Shown: positions 1-8,866, numbered from the stretch's first letter. The stretch is DNA of 64,000 nt from Candidatus Peregrinibacteria bacterium (GCA_026395515.1 JAPLYN010000003.1:180763-244762), one strand, 5' to 3'. The notes: a model not told the origin generated them from the letters alone. Made by a program: numbers and translations.

Positions 1-78
1 TCCGATTACAGCTCCCATAAAAACTTTGTCGAGAGTGTCCATTTTTGAAATTTTTTTGTTTTCTTCGTTGTTACTCAT
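1..78 (-). CDS. N-terminus of an unidentified protein (truncated by window edge)
   Basis: An ATG on the minus strand at 76-78 opens a frame that runs out of the window without a stop. The visible 26 residues start MSNNEENKK and end in VFMGAVIG. They are charged and then turn hydrophobic, as before a membrane segment. It lies 32 bp downstream of rny in the same direction and could be cotranscribed. Too little is visible to assign a family. Confidence 0.5.
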   Translation of the reverse strand, partial: MSNNEENKKISKMDTLDKVFMGAVIG

Positions 79-110
79 AGGATTGGGGATTATGAGAATA
101 GGGTTTGTGT

Positions 111-1640
111 TTACTGTGAAATTTCTGTGTGCTTTGTTCTACGAATCACATTTACTTTGATTTGTCCTGGATACGTCAATTCGTCTTCTACTTTTTGAGC
201 GATTTCTTTAGCCATTGGATATAATTGCTCATCTTTAATTAAGTCTGAATCCACAAGAATTCTAAGCTCTCTACCGGCAGAAATTGCGTAAGAACCTCTT
301 ACCCCTTCGTAGCCAGATCCGGTTTCTTCAAGAGCCCTGATTCTCTCTATGTATTTATCAAAAGACTCCTGTCTCGCTCCGGGTCTACTTGCAGAAATAG
401 CATCGGCCGCCTTTACTATAAGAGCTTCCGGTGTTTCCTGAGGAATAGCGTCGTGGTGAGTCCACGCTGCGTGCACTTCCTCCCAGGAGAATCCAAACTT
501 CTCCATAATTTCTTTAGAAAGTTGATCATGCGTGTCTTTCACGTTTGGATCTTGATCGATAGCTTTTCCAAGATCATGAAGGAATCCACCAATCTTACAG
601 GTGTTCATATTTAATCCTAGTTCGCAGCCTATCATTGCTGCTAACCAACCAACCTCCAAAGAGTGCTTCATAATGTTTTGACCATAACTTGTTCTATACT
701 GAAGCCTTCCAACTATTCTCAAGAAATCTTTGTCTGTATGTTTTAGTCCAATTTTTTCTGCAGCCTTTTTTCCAATCTCATATAGCTCGTCATCAGTTTC
801 TCTCTCTGCCGCCTGAACAGCCCTTTGAACAACCTGCTTAGTAATGTCTCCTCTATAGTTAACAAGTTTCTCCATAGCTCTTTGTGCTACTCTTCTTTTT
901 ACCAACTGAAATGCTGAAAGACTTATAGTGTTAGGAAGGTCATTAAAAACGATGTCCACCTCCAATAAACGCTCAAATTCTTTAATGTTTTCTCCATTTC
1001 TTCCTACAATTTTTCCTTTAATGTGGTCTTTTGGAACCACTACGTTTACAGCCCTGGTTTCTACTGACGTTGGAGAGGAAAGTCTTTGTAGTACATTTAC
1101 CACTATTTTTCTAGCAACCTTCTCGGCATTTTCTTTCGCCCACTCTTCTCCCTTGATCAACCTCTCTGTGTTTTCGTCTTCTAACTCTCTGGTAAAACTA
1201 TCTAAAAGGTTCTTTTTCAACGCTTCCGTTGTTGTTCCCGTTTTCTCTGAAAGTTTTTGAATAAAATCTTTTTCGCTATTCTTTATTCTCTTCTGTAGGG
1301 TATCGCTTTCTTCTGTAAGAGTAGCTATCCTTAAACGAATCTCGTTAAGCCTTTCCTCTCTCTTCTTAAAGGACTCTTCTTTTAACGCAAGAGCCGCCTC
1401 CACTTTGTTCAAACGTTCTGTTTTCTTGTCGGATTCTTGTTTAAAAAAGGTTACCCTGTTTTGAACAGCCTCGGTCGCTTGTTTTCTAATAAGCTCGGCC
1501 TCAGCTTTGCTCTGCTCTATCATCTCTTCGGCCACTTTCTTGTCTTTTTCAACATCAAAAAACTTCATGCGTTTTAGCGCTACAGTGCTCACGAATCCGC
1601 CTCCGACTAATCCAATTAATATATATATTATGTTTTCCAT
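111..1640 (-). CDS. rny: Ribonuclease Y
   Basis: Membrane-anchored endoribonuclease that starts mRNA decay in bacteria lacking RNase E. I chose the ATG at 1640 (509 aa) rather than the upstream one at 1697, because the protein then begins directly with the family's N-terminal membrane helix (MENIIYILIGLVGG). After that come a long charged coiled coil (about residues 30-190), a KH RNA-binding domain with the GxxG loop (GRNG, near residue 230), and an HD domain with the metal ligands in HSLEVGW, LHDLGKAID and THHDAIP. The length is typical. It is transcribed away from dnaN across an AT-rich 308-bp gap. The assignment is secure. Confidence 0.96.
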   Translation of the reverse strand: MENIIYILIGLVGGGFVSTVALKRMKFFDVEKDKKVAEEMIEQSKAEAELIRKQATEAVQNRVTFFKQESDKKTERLNKVEAALALKEESFKKREERLNEIRLRIATLTEESDTLQKRIKNSEKDFIQKLSEKTGTTTEALKKNLLDSFTRELEDENTERLIKGEEWAKENAEKVARKIVVNVLQRLSSPTSVETRAVNVVVPKDHIKGKIVGRNGENIKEFERLLEVDIVFNDLPNTISLSAFQLVKRRVAQRAMEKLVNYRGDITKQVVQRAVQAAERETDDELYEIGKKAAEKIGLKHTDKDFLRIVGRLQYRTSYGQNIMKHSLEVGWLAAMIGCELGLNMNTCKIGGFLHDLGKAIDQDPNVKDTHDQLSKEIMEKFGFSWEEVHAAWTHHDAIPQETPEALIVKAADAISASRPGARQESFDKYIERIRALEETGSGYEGVRGSYAISAGRELRILVDSDLIKDEQLYPMAKEIAQKVEDELTYPGQIKVNVIRRTKHTEISQ

Positions 1641-1778
1641 TTTATTTTTTAAACTTTGAATTAAAGATTTAAACAAACGTCTTCGAGACTCTACCACTTT
1701 TTAAACATTTTTTAAACATCTTTTAAACCTTCATTGTTTTTATTCGTTTTATAATGTCTTCTTAAATCGTTTTAAGGC

Positions 1779-1915
1779 TTATACATAGAGGCTTTTTAGG
1801 AAAAGTATTTTTACTACATTTTATATTAAATGTAAATCTCTATAACTACTACTGTTTATATATATTACTTAATAAATTAATTTAATTGGCATTGCCAGAA
1901 TGTTGATTATTCATA
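1779..1915. other. AT-rich gap with two DnaA-box-like 9-mers
   Basis: The 308-bp rny-dnaN gap (1641-1948) holds no gene. It contains TTATACATA at 1779-1787 and TTATTCATA at 1907-1915, each one mismatch from the TTATNCACA DnaA box. Between them is a very AT-rich stretch (1850-1890). Three TTTAAAC repeats lie at about 1690-1730. An origin is often found next to dnaN, but dnaA is not in this window and such short matches can occur by chance. Confidence 0.25.
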
Positions 1916-1919
1916 TAAT
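1892..1919 (+). promoter_or_regulatory. Probable dnaN promoter
   Basis: TTGCCA (1892-1897), a 16-bp spacer, then a perfect TATAAT (1914-1919), 29 bp before the dnaN ATG. This fits a housekeeping sigma-70 type promoter. There is no Shine-Dalgarno motif before the start codon. Confidence 0.6.
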
Positions 1920-1948
1920 GACTTTGGGCTTTTAAAACAGATAAACAT

Positions 1949-3055
1949 ATGAAACTCTTTTGTTCACGAAGTGATTTAGATTACGCAATAAATATTGTTA
2001 GCAAGGCGATAAGCCCAAACAATACTTTGCCGGTATTAAATAATATTTTAATTAAAGCTGAAGGTAAAAAATTATATTTTTCTTCCACTAATTTAGAAAT
2101 TGCGATTAGTTGTGTTATTGATGCGGACGTAAGAAGCGAAGGTTCTATTACCGTACCAGCAAAATTAATTGGAAGCTATGTTTCATTATTAACTGATGAA
2201 AAAGTTGAATTAGGAGTTGTTGAAGGTTTGAATTTAGCGGTAACCTCTTCGAGTTCTAGTACTAAAATTAAATGTATTAGTTCTGACGAATTCCCATTAA
2301 TTCCAAAAATTGAAAAAGGACAAGAAATCACTTTAAGCGTAAACGCTTTACACGAAGCTTTAACAGAAGTAGTTTTTGCGGCATCTTTGAATACATCTAG
2401 ACCTGTTTTATCAGGAGTTTTACTTGTTTCTTTTGAGAAAGGAATAAAATTAGTGGCAACAGATAGTTACAGACTAGCCGAAAAATCTGTAGTTACTTTA
2501 AAAAATCCAACCGAACCAGTTTCTTGTATAATTCCAGCAAAAACAATGCTTGAATTATCAAAAATTATTAGCAAAGCTCAAGGAAAAGAGGTTAAAATTA
2601 ATATTTCTAAAAACCAAGCTTTATTCACAATTGATGGAGTTGAATTAATTTCTCGCCTAATTGAAGGTAAATTCCCAGATTATGACAAGATTATTCCAAA
2701 GGAAATTAAGACAAAAATTGAAGTATCCGTAGAAGATTTATCTTTAGTTTTGAAAAGAGTTAGCTTATTTGCTAGAGAGAATAATAATAGTATAAAACTT
2801 AGCGCCACAAATGATGGAAAATTATTAATTTCATCAGAGGAAACAAAAGTTGGTGAAGAAAAAGCCGAAGTTTCTATCCGAATGGAAGGAGAAAATAATA
2901 AAATCTCCCTAAATGCTCAATATTTATTAGACGTTTTGACCTATATTACCGACGACAAAGTTAGTATAATCATAAACGACAAGGCTTCTCCTGCCGTTAT
3001 TAAGCCGGTAAAAGAAGAAGATTATGTTTACATAATTATGCCGCTTAAGATATAA
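1949..3055 (+). CDS. dnaN: DNA polymerase III beta subunit (sliding clamp)
   Basis: Ring-forming processivity clamp that tethers DNA polymerase III and repair enzymes to DNA. The 368-aa protein has the usual length and three-fold internal domain plan. Family signatures include LPVLNNILI near the N-terminus, the TDSYRLAE block near residue 172, the KFPDYDKIIP block near residue 240, and the closing YIIMPLKI that matches the conserved C-terminal MP motif. The start is preceded by ATAAACAT, with no ribosome-binding motif. mfd follows 29 bp downstream in the same direction and is probably cotranscribed. Its codon use is especially AT-rich. Confidence 0.97.
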   Translation: MKLFCSRSDLDYAINIVSKAISPNNTLPVLNNILIKAEGKKLYFSSTNLEIAISCVIDADVRSEGSITVPAKLIGSYVSLLTDEKVELGVVEGLNLAVTSSSSSTKIKCISSDEFPLIPKIEKGQEITLSVNALHEALTEVVFAASLNTSRPVLSGVLLVSFEKGIKLVATDSYRLAEKSVVTLKNPTEPVSCIIPAKTMLELSKIISKAQGKEVKINISKNQALFTIDGVELISRLIEGKFPDYDKIIPKEIKTKIEVSVEDLSLVLKRVSLFARENNNSIKLSATNDGKLLISSEETKVGEEKAEVSIRMEGENNKISLNAQYLLDVLTYITDDKVSIIINDKASPAVIKPVKEEDYVYIIMPLKI

Positions 3056-3084
3056 AGCTGCGGAAGTTTGAAAATCACCCAAGT

Positions 3085-6000
3085 ATGAGGAACATTATTT
3101 CGTATTTTCCAGACAATACGTTGCAAGACGTAACCAGTCTTTTTAGAAGGCAGAAAAATATTTCTGTCTCTGGAGCAGGAAACGCTTCTTCAAAAGCGAT
3201 GATTTTAAGCCAAGTCTTAAAGAAAAACCGAGACGCTATTAAAAATATTTTATGGGTTGTTTCTGACCCAAACGAACAAAACGTTGTAAAAATGGCCATG
3301 GACGTTTGGGGCGATGCGCCAGTTTTTATTTACAAAAAAAGAGCTGACGAAGAGGTTATTGGCTTTCCAACAAAAAGAGATTTTGATGAACTAAGAAATA
3401 GGGAATTAGTAGAGTTTGTTTCTAGGGTGTTTTTTAACACTGGATCTGTTTTTGTGGTCGACTTCCCGTCTTTGTTGCAGAATTTTCCTGAAATGAACGA
3501 GCTTTTAAACAATAAAATTTCCCTAAAGGCTGGCGCAGAGGTTGACGTGGTGTCTCTTATTGGAAAACTGGTCGCGATTGGTTACGAAATGTCTGATGAT
3601 AAGTTTTTGCAAAAAGGACAGTATTATAAAACCGGAGACAGCGTGGTTATTAGACCTATAAATTCCGAAGAAGCATATAGCATAGATGTGGCTTTTGATA
3701 AAATTGAAAGAATTGAGATTATTGACCAAAAAGACTTTTTAACAAACCTTAAAGAAGTAAAAACCTTAGACGTTTTTCCTTTAGAATACGAGAAAAACTC
3801 AAACGACTTTTTGTCTCTACTTGGACCAAAAGGAGTGGTTGTAGATGATGAGGTGGATGTGGTGGATGAGTTTTACGAGGTTTGGAATGCTTTTATGGAC
3901 GAAGTTACCACGAGAGGACAAAGCCTTTCTTTTTCTTCGTTTAACGACGATGTAGAAAACCATGTTCATTTACATTTTTTGTCCGTGTTGAAATATCGCA
4001 ACGCTTATGACTTTGCGAACGACATGAGAGACAAAATTAGTGCCGACTGGAAGAATATTATTTTTACCAAAAACGTAGAAGAGGTTAGCGGATTACTAAG
4101 GGATCAAAAAGTTCCATTTATTGAAGGAATCACTGAGGATAATTTTTCTAAATCTTCTGCTTTTTTAATTAAGGTTGATAAAGAAGATGTTTTTCCACAA
4201 TCTTTTCAGGCGCCAACACAAAGAATTAGCCTGGTTACAGACACAGATATTTCGTTTTTAAGAGAAGAAAAGAAAAAATACGTGGACCAAAATGTTTTTA
4301 ACGATTTCCTTACAAGCTTGAAGTTTGGGGATTTTGTGGTGCACGCCGATCATGGAATTGCGAAATTTATGGGGTTAGACAAGAAGACGGTGGACGGAAT
4401 TACGAAAGAATATTTAAAACTTGGGTACGCAGAAAACGATAAGCTTTTTGTGCCAATTGATCAGGCGGACAAGGTTAATAAATACATTGGATCAGAAGAT
4501 TTAATGCCAAAATTAACAAGGCTTGGAAGTGCAGATTGGAACACTATTACAAGCAAGGTAAAAAAAGAGACACAGATAATTGCGAAAGAGCTGCTTAAAC
4601 TGTACGCAGAAAGAAGGGCAGCAAAAGGATTTGCGTTTAACAAAGACAACGATCTTCAAGAAAAATTTGAGAAAACTTTTCCTTACGATGAAACTCCGGG
4701 ACAAATGAAGGCTATTAACGATGTGAAAGAAGATATGGAAAGCGGCGAGCCGATGGATAGATTGGTTTGTGGAGATGTAGGTTTTGGAAAAACAGAGGTT
4801 GCAATGAGGGCGGCTTTCAAGGCTGTACAAGGCGGAAAACAGGTTGCGCTGATTTCTCCAATTACAATTTTGGCGGATCAGCATTACAAATCTTTCAAAA
4901 AGAGAATGGAGGAATTTAATGTGAGAGTGGATATGTTGAGTAGGTTTAAATCTCAAAAAGATCAAAAAGAAATTGTGCAAAAATTAGGAAAAGGAGAGGT
5001 GGATATTATTATTGGAACTCATCGTTTATTACAGCCAGATATTAAATTTAAAAATTTAGGACTGGTTATTATCGATGAGGAACAAAGATTTGGAGTGAAG
5101 CAAAAAGAGGCATTAAAAGAATTGAGAAAAGAAGTGGATATGCTTACTTTGACTGCGACGCCGATTCCAAGAACATTAAATATTTGTCTAAATAAACTAA
5201 GAGATATTACGACAATTACTACTCCACCATACGGACGCTTGCCGATTATTACCGAGGTGAGAAAATATTCTCCGAGCTTGGTGAGGGAAGCAGTTATGAG
5301 AGAAATTGAGAGAGGTGGACAGGTGTATTTTTTACACAATAGAGTTCAAACAATTGATGGGTTTGCTGAAAGTTTAAGAGCTTTAATTCCTGAGGCAAGA
5401 ATAGGAGTGGCTCACGGAAAACTAGGAAGCGGAGATCTTGAGGATAGAATTATGGCTTTTACTGAACATAAATTCGACGTACTGGTGAGTTCGACAATTA
5501 TTGAAAACGGAATCGATTTAGCAAATGCGAATACTTTGATCGTGAATAATGCGGAAAAATTTGGATTGTCTCAGTTGTATCAGTTAAGAGGACGTGTAGG
5601 TCGCGGAAAGAGACAAGCCTTTGCTTATTTCTTGTATCATGGACAGAGATTAAAATTGGATGCGAAGAAGAGGTTGCGTGCGATTGTGGAGGCGAGCGAC
5701 CTAGGAAGTGGATTCCAAATTGCCATGAAGGATTTAGAAATTCGTGGAGCAGGAGATATTTTAGGGGCAAATCAACACGGAGTTATCAACGTGGTGGGTG
5801 TTGCGCACTTTATGAGAATGTTGAATAAGGCCGTGGAAGACTTGAAGGCAGGAAGAGTAATGGAAGGAGAAGAAGAGATTACGGATGTTTCTATAGAATT
5901 GCCAGTTCCTGCGTATATTCCGGATGCATATATTCCGACATCAAAAGATAAGATTAATACTTATCAAAAACTTTCTTCTGCGGATACGAAAGATTATTTG

Positions 6001-6369
6001 AATGAAGTTTCAAAAGATTTAGTGGAGGATTACGGAAAGATTCCGAAAGAAGTGGACAATTTGTTCAAAATTATTGAGCTTAAAATTATTGCTAAAAAGG
6101 CTGGAGTGGTCGGCATTAAGGCCGAATCCGTACCCATGAGCGAGGACAAAGAAATAGTTTTGCACCTTTCCGGAAGAGTGAAGCCGGCGAATATTATAAA
6201 CATGCTTGAGTATAATTCTAAGTGGCAAATTATCGGAAACAGAATGAAGATAAACATGAAAGAGTTGGGGTACGTGTGGTTTGCTGAATTGATTAAGTGT
6301 GTAGGCAAATTGAGCGAAAAGGCTAAGCATGGAGCAGCAACTGCGAGCGAAGTGAAGCCAGGGAAATAA
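3085..6369 (+). CDS. mfd: Transcription-repair coupling factor
   Basis: ATP-dependent translocase that removes RNA polymerase stalled at DNA lesions and recruits UvrA. The 1094-aa protein has the full Mfd layout: a degenerate UvrB-like N-terminal module; a CarD-type RNA polymerase interaction domain near residue 410 (FGDFVVHADHGIAKF); a RecG-like helicase core with Walker A GDVGFGKTE (near 565), DEEQ box and TATPIPRT motif III; the translocation region QLRGRVGRGKR; and a C-terminal TRCF domain. It is slightly shorter than the roughly 1150 residues of E. coli Mfd. It follows dnaN and is closed by a hairpin terminator. No Shine-Dalgarno motif precedes the ATG. Confidence 0.97.
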   Translation: MRNIISYFPDNTLQDVTSLFRRQKNISVSGAGNASSKAMILSQVLKKNRDAIKNILWVVSDPNEQNVVKMAMDVWGDAPVFIYKKRADEEVIGFPTKRDFDELRNRELVEFVSRVFFNTGSVFVVDFPSLLQNFPEMNELLNNKISLKAGAEVDVVSLIGKLVAIGYEMSDDKFLQKGQYYKTGDSVVIRPINSEEAYSIDVAFDKIERIEIIDQKDFLTNLKEVKTLDVFPLEYEKNSNDFLSLLGPKGVVVDDEVDVVDEFYEVWNAFMDEVTTRGQSLSFSSFNDDVENHVHLHFLSVLKYRNAYDFANDMRDKISADWKNIIFTKNVEEVSGLLRDQKVPFIEGITEDNFSKSSAFLIKVDKEDVFPQSFQAPTQRISLVTDTDISFLREEKKKYVDQNVFNDFLTSLKFGDFVVHADHGIAKFMGLDKKTVDGITKEYLKLGYAENDKLFVPIDQADKVNKYIGSEDLMPKLTRLGSADWNTITSKVKKETQIIAKELLKLYAERRAAKGFAFNKDNDLQEKFEKTFPYDETPGQMKAINDVKEDMESGEPMDRLVCGDVGFGKTEVAMRAAFKAVQGGKQVALISPITILADQHYKSFKKRMEEFNVRVDMLSRFKSQKDQKEIVQKLGKGEVDIIIGTHRLLQPDIKFKNLGLVIIDEEQRFGVKQKEALKELRKEVDMLTLTATPIPRTLNICLNKLRDITTITTPPYGRLPIITEVRKYSPSLVREAVMREIERGGQVYFLHNRVQTIDGFAESLRALIPEARIGVAHGKLGSGDLEDRIMAFTEHKFDVLVSSTIIENGIDLANANTLIVNNAEKFGLSQLYQLRGRVGRGKRQAFAYFLYHGQRLKLDAKKRLRAIVEASDLGSGFQIAMKDLEIRGAGDILGANQHGVINVVGVAHFMRMLNKAVEDLKAGRVMEGEEEITDVSIELPVPAYIPDAYIPTSKDKINTYQKLSSADTKDYLNEVSKDLVEDYGKIPKEVDNLFKIIELKIIAKKAGVVGIKAESVPMSEDKEIVLHLSGRVKPANIINMLEYNSKWQIIGNRMKINMKELGYVWFAELIKCVGKLSEKAKHGAATASEVKPGK

Positions 6370-6388
6370 ACAGGGGGTTTGCTACGAG

Positions 6389-6410
6389 GCCTTGCGAAGA
6401 AGGCTTTTTT
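6389..6410 (+). terminator. Terminator after mfd
   Basis: GCCTT and AAGGC form a 5-bp stem with a 6-nt loop, followed directly by six T. It lies 20 bp after the mfd stop. The promoter of the next gene overlaps its downstream side. Confidence 0.7.
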
Positions 6411-6413
6411 GTT

Positions 6414-6419
6414 TATAAT
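6414..6419 (+). promoter_or_regulatory. -10 box of NAT-like gene A
   Basis: Perfect TATAAT 18 nt before the ATG at 6438, which leaves a leader of about 10 nt. The same block (GAAGGCTTT, T-rich, TTTATAAT, AGCCCT) precedes paralogous gene B at 8847-8872, so the promoter was duplicated with the gene. Confidence 0.6.
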
Positions 6420-6437
6420 TAGCCCTTATCTAACTAT

Positions 6438-7214
6438 ATGCGTGAGAGCTTACTTAAAGCGCAGGAGGAAATTCCATTTAATAATTTTACTTGGATTTTG
6501 CAGCAGGCGGGAAAACCCTTTCCTAAAGAGTTGGGAGGGGACTGCGTTTTGCAGTCGAGAAGATTAGTTGAGATGCTGAGAGGAAAGGGTATGTCCGCAA
6601 AGTATCTGAGGGCGTCTGGATCTTTACACGTGGCCGTTGTGGCGAGATCAGAAGATGAACTTTTTTATCTGGATCCCTTTTTAATACAGGAAGAGCCGGT
6701 TTCTATTACAAAGGCCATGGCGAAAGAAGAGCCAGAATATGGAGAGGCTAGGCCCAAAGTAGAAGGTGTTTTTTCAAGAGTTTCTGTGGAGCGTTTTGCG
6801 GATGAATGTATAGCCGTCAGCCTTTCCAGATTTGATCCAGAAAGGGGAAGGCAGGCTAGGGTGGGAAGAGGAGTCCTTTATGGTCTTCAGTCTGCGGTTG
6901 ATAAATTGGGATCAGGAGAAGGATTGGTGGGGGGCGGAGCTCCGGATATTTTAGCTTTGCGAGTTTTGGACGGCGATGATCTTTTGAGTATTAAGAGGGC
7001 TGCTCTATCGACGGGGGAGTTTGAGGTTGGTACTTTGGGAAAAGAGGAGTACTCGGTTAGTTCCGTGGATGAGCTAGGGGGAGAGCAAGAAAAGTTAGTT
7101 TTAAACATAGCGAGACTTGTTGGGGTGGAGGTATCTGCCTTGATGGACGCGTTTGCGGAGACATCCAGAATTTTAAGAAAAATAAGGTGCGTAGACGGAA
7201 AAGCGGTTCGCTAG
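6438..7214 (+). CDS. Arylamine N-acetyltransferase-like protein, paralog A
   Basis: Not a textbook family member, but the 258-aa protein shows the N-acetyltransferase/transglutaminase-fold catalytic pattern. IPFNNF near residue 12 resembles the NAT IPFENL motif. GGDC places Cys36 like the RGGxC nucleophile, LHVAVV supplies His64, and YLDPF supplies Asp79. The His-Asp spacing of 15 is the same as in classical NATs. The C-terminal 150 residues are unlike known NATs. Paralog B (8886-9635) keeps the same triad. NATs move acyl groups from CoA to arylamines; the substrate here is unknown. It could equally be a transglutaminase-like acyltransferase or peptidase. It sits between mfd and ssrA with its own promoter and terminator. 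Confidence 0.6.
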   Translation: MRESLLKAQEEIPFNNFTWILQQAGKPFPKELGGDCVLQSRRLVEMLRGKGMSAKYLRASGSLHVAVVARSEDELFYLDPFLIQEEPVSITKAMAKEEPEYGEARPKVEGVFSRVSVERFADECIAVSLSRFDPERGRQARVGRGVLYGLQSAVDKLGSGEGLVGGGAPDILALRVLDGDDLLSIKRAALSTGEFEVGTLGKEEYSVSSVDELGGEQEKLVLNIARLVGVEVSALMDAFAETSRILRKIRCVDGKAVR

Positions 7215-7244
7215 TTGTGGCAGGTTGAGTTTTCTGATATATTT

Positions 7245-7269
7245 GTCGTCCGATAGTAACGACGCTTTT
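7245..7269 (+). terminator. Terminator between gene A and ssrA
   Basis: GTCGT (7245-7249) pairs with ACGAC (7259-7263) around a 9-nt loop. GC and a run of five T follow. It would stop gene A transcripts just before the tmRNA 5' end. Confidence 0.5.
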
Positions 7270-7278
7270 TGAAAACGT

Positions 7279-7698
7279 GGGGATGTATTGGTATTCGACA
7301 GTACGTAAGGTTTATTTGTCGCAATCGGGGGATTTCACCGTTTCCCCCCAGATCCAACGGTGAAAACATAAGTGCAACAACTTTTGTTGATAAGATGGCT
7401 GCTAAGCTTGCTGCTAGAGAGTTCGCTCTTTCACCAGTTATGGCTTAGTGTCGTCGAGGTCTGATTAAATTCGGACCACGTTCATGATTCCGATATCTGC
7501 TAAGTTTCATGGGCGTAATTAAGCAGGTTAAGCTTTTAATCACCGTCTCGGATTAAAGGACTAAAACCTAGAGGCTAAGCGCTGGAAGTTTTTTGTTTGT
7601 CTTCTATTTCCAGCGACGAAAATTCAAGACGAAATATGATTGTAGACGCAAGTTCTCCTCGTTTCTGGACCCGGGTTCGACTCCCGGCATCTCCACCA
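7279..7698 (+). ncRNA. ssrA: Transfer-messenger RNA (tmRNA)
   Basis: Rescues stalled ribosomes together with SmpB, whose gene is at 45848-46321. The 5' end GGGGATG pairs over 7 bp with CATCTCC at the 3' end, followed by encoded ACCA. The T arm is CCCGGGTTCGACTCCCGG, and the 5' block GTATTCGACAG is tmRNA-typical. It is a one-piece molecule of 420 nt. The tag frame begins with resume codon GCA at 7374 after ATAAGT and ends at TAG 7446-7448. It encodes 24 residues that begin ATTFVDKMAAK and end FALSPVMA. The tag is longer than the common 10-residue tags and ends PVMA rather than LAA. A partial copy of the 3' end lies at 8721-8839. Confidence 0.95.
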
Positions 7699-7710
7699 GA
7701 ATAATTAGCT
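7692..7710 (+). repeat. Direct repeat, copy 1 (tmRNA 3' end)
   Basis: The 19-bp sequence spanning the tmRNA CCA end and the following GAATAATTAGCT recurs exactly at 8821-8839. The 3' ends of tmRNA and tRNA genes are classic integration sites, so this could be an attachment-site core. A plain tandem duplication is the alternative. Confidence 0.7.
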
Positions 7711-7797
7711 AGACGTCTTTTTGTTTACCCCGAAGTATTGCAATGGTCTTCTTTTTTAATTATGGTTATTTTAATTTTAAACTGTAACTTTTAGCTC

Positions 7798-8703
7798 ATG
7801 AACATACTCGCGTCAGTGTTTTTACTTTTATTGATGGGGCTGGTCATGAAGGCTTTATATTCTTGGGCGAATAAGTCGGTTTCGATAATAGTTTATGCGT
7901 TAGTCTTTACAATACTGGCTCCGCTTCCATATCCTTGGTGTTTTGATGATTGCGCGTGGGTTCCGGCACCTCTTATAGTTCCTGGGCTTGAGTGGATTTA
8001 TTTTCCTCAAACTCTTATGTTTGCGGGTCTTTATTTTGTTGGTTTGTTGGCGATGTTTTTTGTTGTGAGATATTTCCGTAGGAAAAAGTCTCCCCAATTG
8101 GCAGACGGATCTTTTAAAAGCTATCTTGTTTCTGGGTTTCTTTTCATTCTTTTGGCTGTCGCGGTGGTGTACGGAGGGCCGTTAATTTCTAAGTCTTATC
8201 GTGAGCACAAGAGGGAAGTAGCAGAAAAAAGCTGTAATGCGGCGACTCTGAACGCAAAATTTACCGAAGCTAGTCGCGATGGATATAATGTTTACGACAA
8301 GCCTAAGCCTTTATCCGTGGAGACAAATCAGTATATTGAAAACACCAAGCTCGTTTACGATAGTATGCGCGTGGGAATCTATGGCTTCTATGATGGAGAT
8401 AATGGAAACGGAAGTATTGATGATACTTCGACTGTGAATTACGAACTTACTCCTGCTCAAAAATTGGCCGTGTCTCAGGCTGGAGAAAGCTTGACTAGTC
8501 CCTATTTTAGATTTCCAATGATGTTTGACAAGTGCACATATGGGTCTTTTTCAGCGAATAACGACAATCAAATTTTTTGTTTTCAGAAAGATGTTTTGAA
8601 ATTTAAAGAGTGTTGGTTTAGTGGTAGCGCCACTCCGGTTTTAAACATTGATGACGATTTTTTTATTGAAAGTCTTAATGCGGCTGGTCACGTAAATCGT
8701 TAA
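7798..8703 (+). CDS. Unrecognised membrane protein inside the tmRNA repeat interval
   Basis: I do not recognise a family. The 301-aa protein has about four membrane helices: residues 2-20, 28-43, 66-90 and 108-128. A positively charged loop (RYFRRKK) lies between the third and fourth. About 170 polar residues follow, with several cysteines (CNAATL, DKCTYG, IFCFQ, KECWF) that suggest a disulfide-bonded outside domain. It is the only gene between the two copies of the tmRNA 3' end (7692-7710 and 8821-8839), so it may be cargo of a decayed integrated element. No integrase is present. Codon use is similar to its neighbours. Confidence 0.7.
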   Translation: MNILASVFLLLLMGLVMKALYSWANKSVSIIVYALVFTILAPLPYPWCFDDCAWVPAPLIVPGLEWIYFPQTLMFAGLYFVGLLAMFFVVRYFRRKKSPQLADGSFKSYLVSGFLFILLAVAVVYGGPLISKSYREHKREVAEKSCNAATLNAKFTEASRDGYNVYDKPKPLSVETNQYIENTKLVYDSMRVGIYGFYDGDNGNGSIDDTSTVNYELTPAQKLAVSQAGESLTSPYFRFPMMFDKCTYGSFSANNDNQIFCFQKDVLKFKECWFSGSATPVLNIDDDFFIESLNAAGHVNR

Positions 8704-8720
8704 TATCTTTGTTCTTTGAT

Positions 8721-8839
8721 CTGGCCCCGGGTTCGTTTCCCGAGCAGCAGTGAGTGCCGACGGAGGCCGGCATAACACGACCATCATTCTGATGGTGCCC
8801 GTGCACGCTACTTCGTATCGTCCACCAGAATAATTAGCT
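8721..8839 (+). repeat. Interrupted second copy of the tmRNA 3' end
   Basis: Positions 8721-8742 match the tmRNA T-arm region (7665-7686) with few changes, including CCCCGGGTTCG and TCCCG. Positions 8821-8839 repeat the acceptor/CCA end and 12 bp beyond it exactly. Between them, about 75 bp of unrelated GC-rich DNA interrupts the copy. This insert holds the perfect hairpin CCATCA-TTC-TGATGG (8781-8795), a GCCG/CGGC stem at 8755-8770 and the palindrome CGTGCACG. It cannot form a tmRNA acceptor stem and is probably a broken attachment or duplication remnant. Confidence 0.65.
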
Positions 8840-8860
8840 TGAAAGAAGGCTTTATTTGTT

Positions 8861-8866
8861 TATAAT
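8861..8866 (+). promoter_or_regulatory. -10 box of NAT-like gene B
   Basis: Perfect TATAAT 19 nt before the ATG at 8886. It lies in a block homologous to the gene A promoter and starts just after the repeated tmRNA 3' flank. Confidence 0.55.

Noticed and set aside
4513..6330. Long minus-strand open frames inside mfd
   Set aside because: They are shadows of the strongly supported mfd frame and show no protein-like composition.
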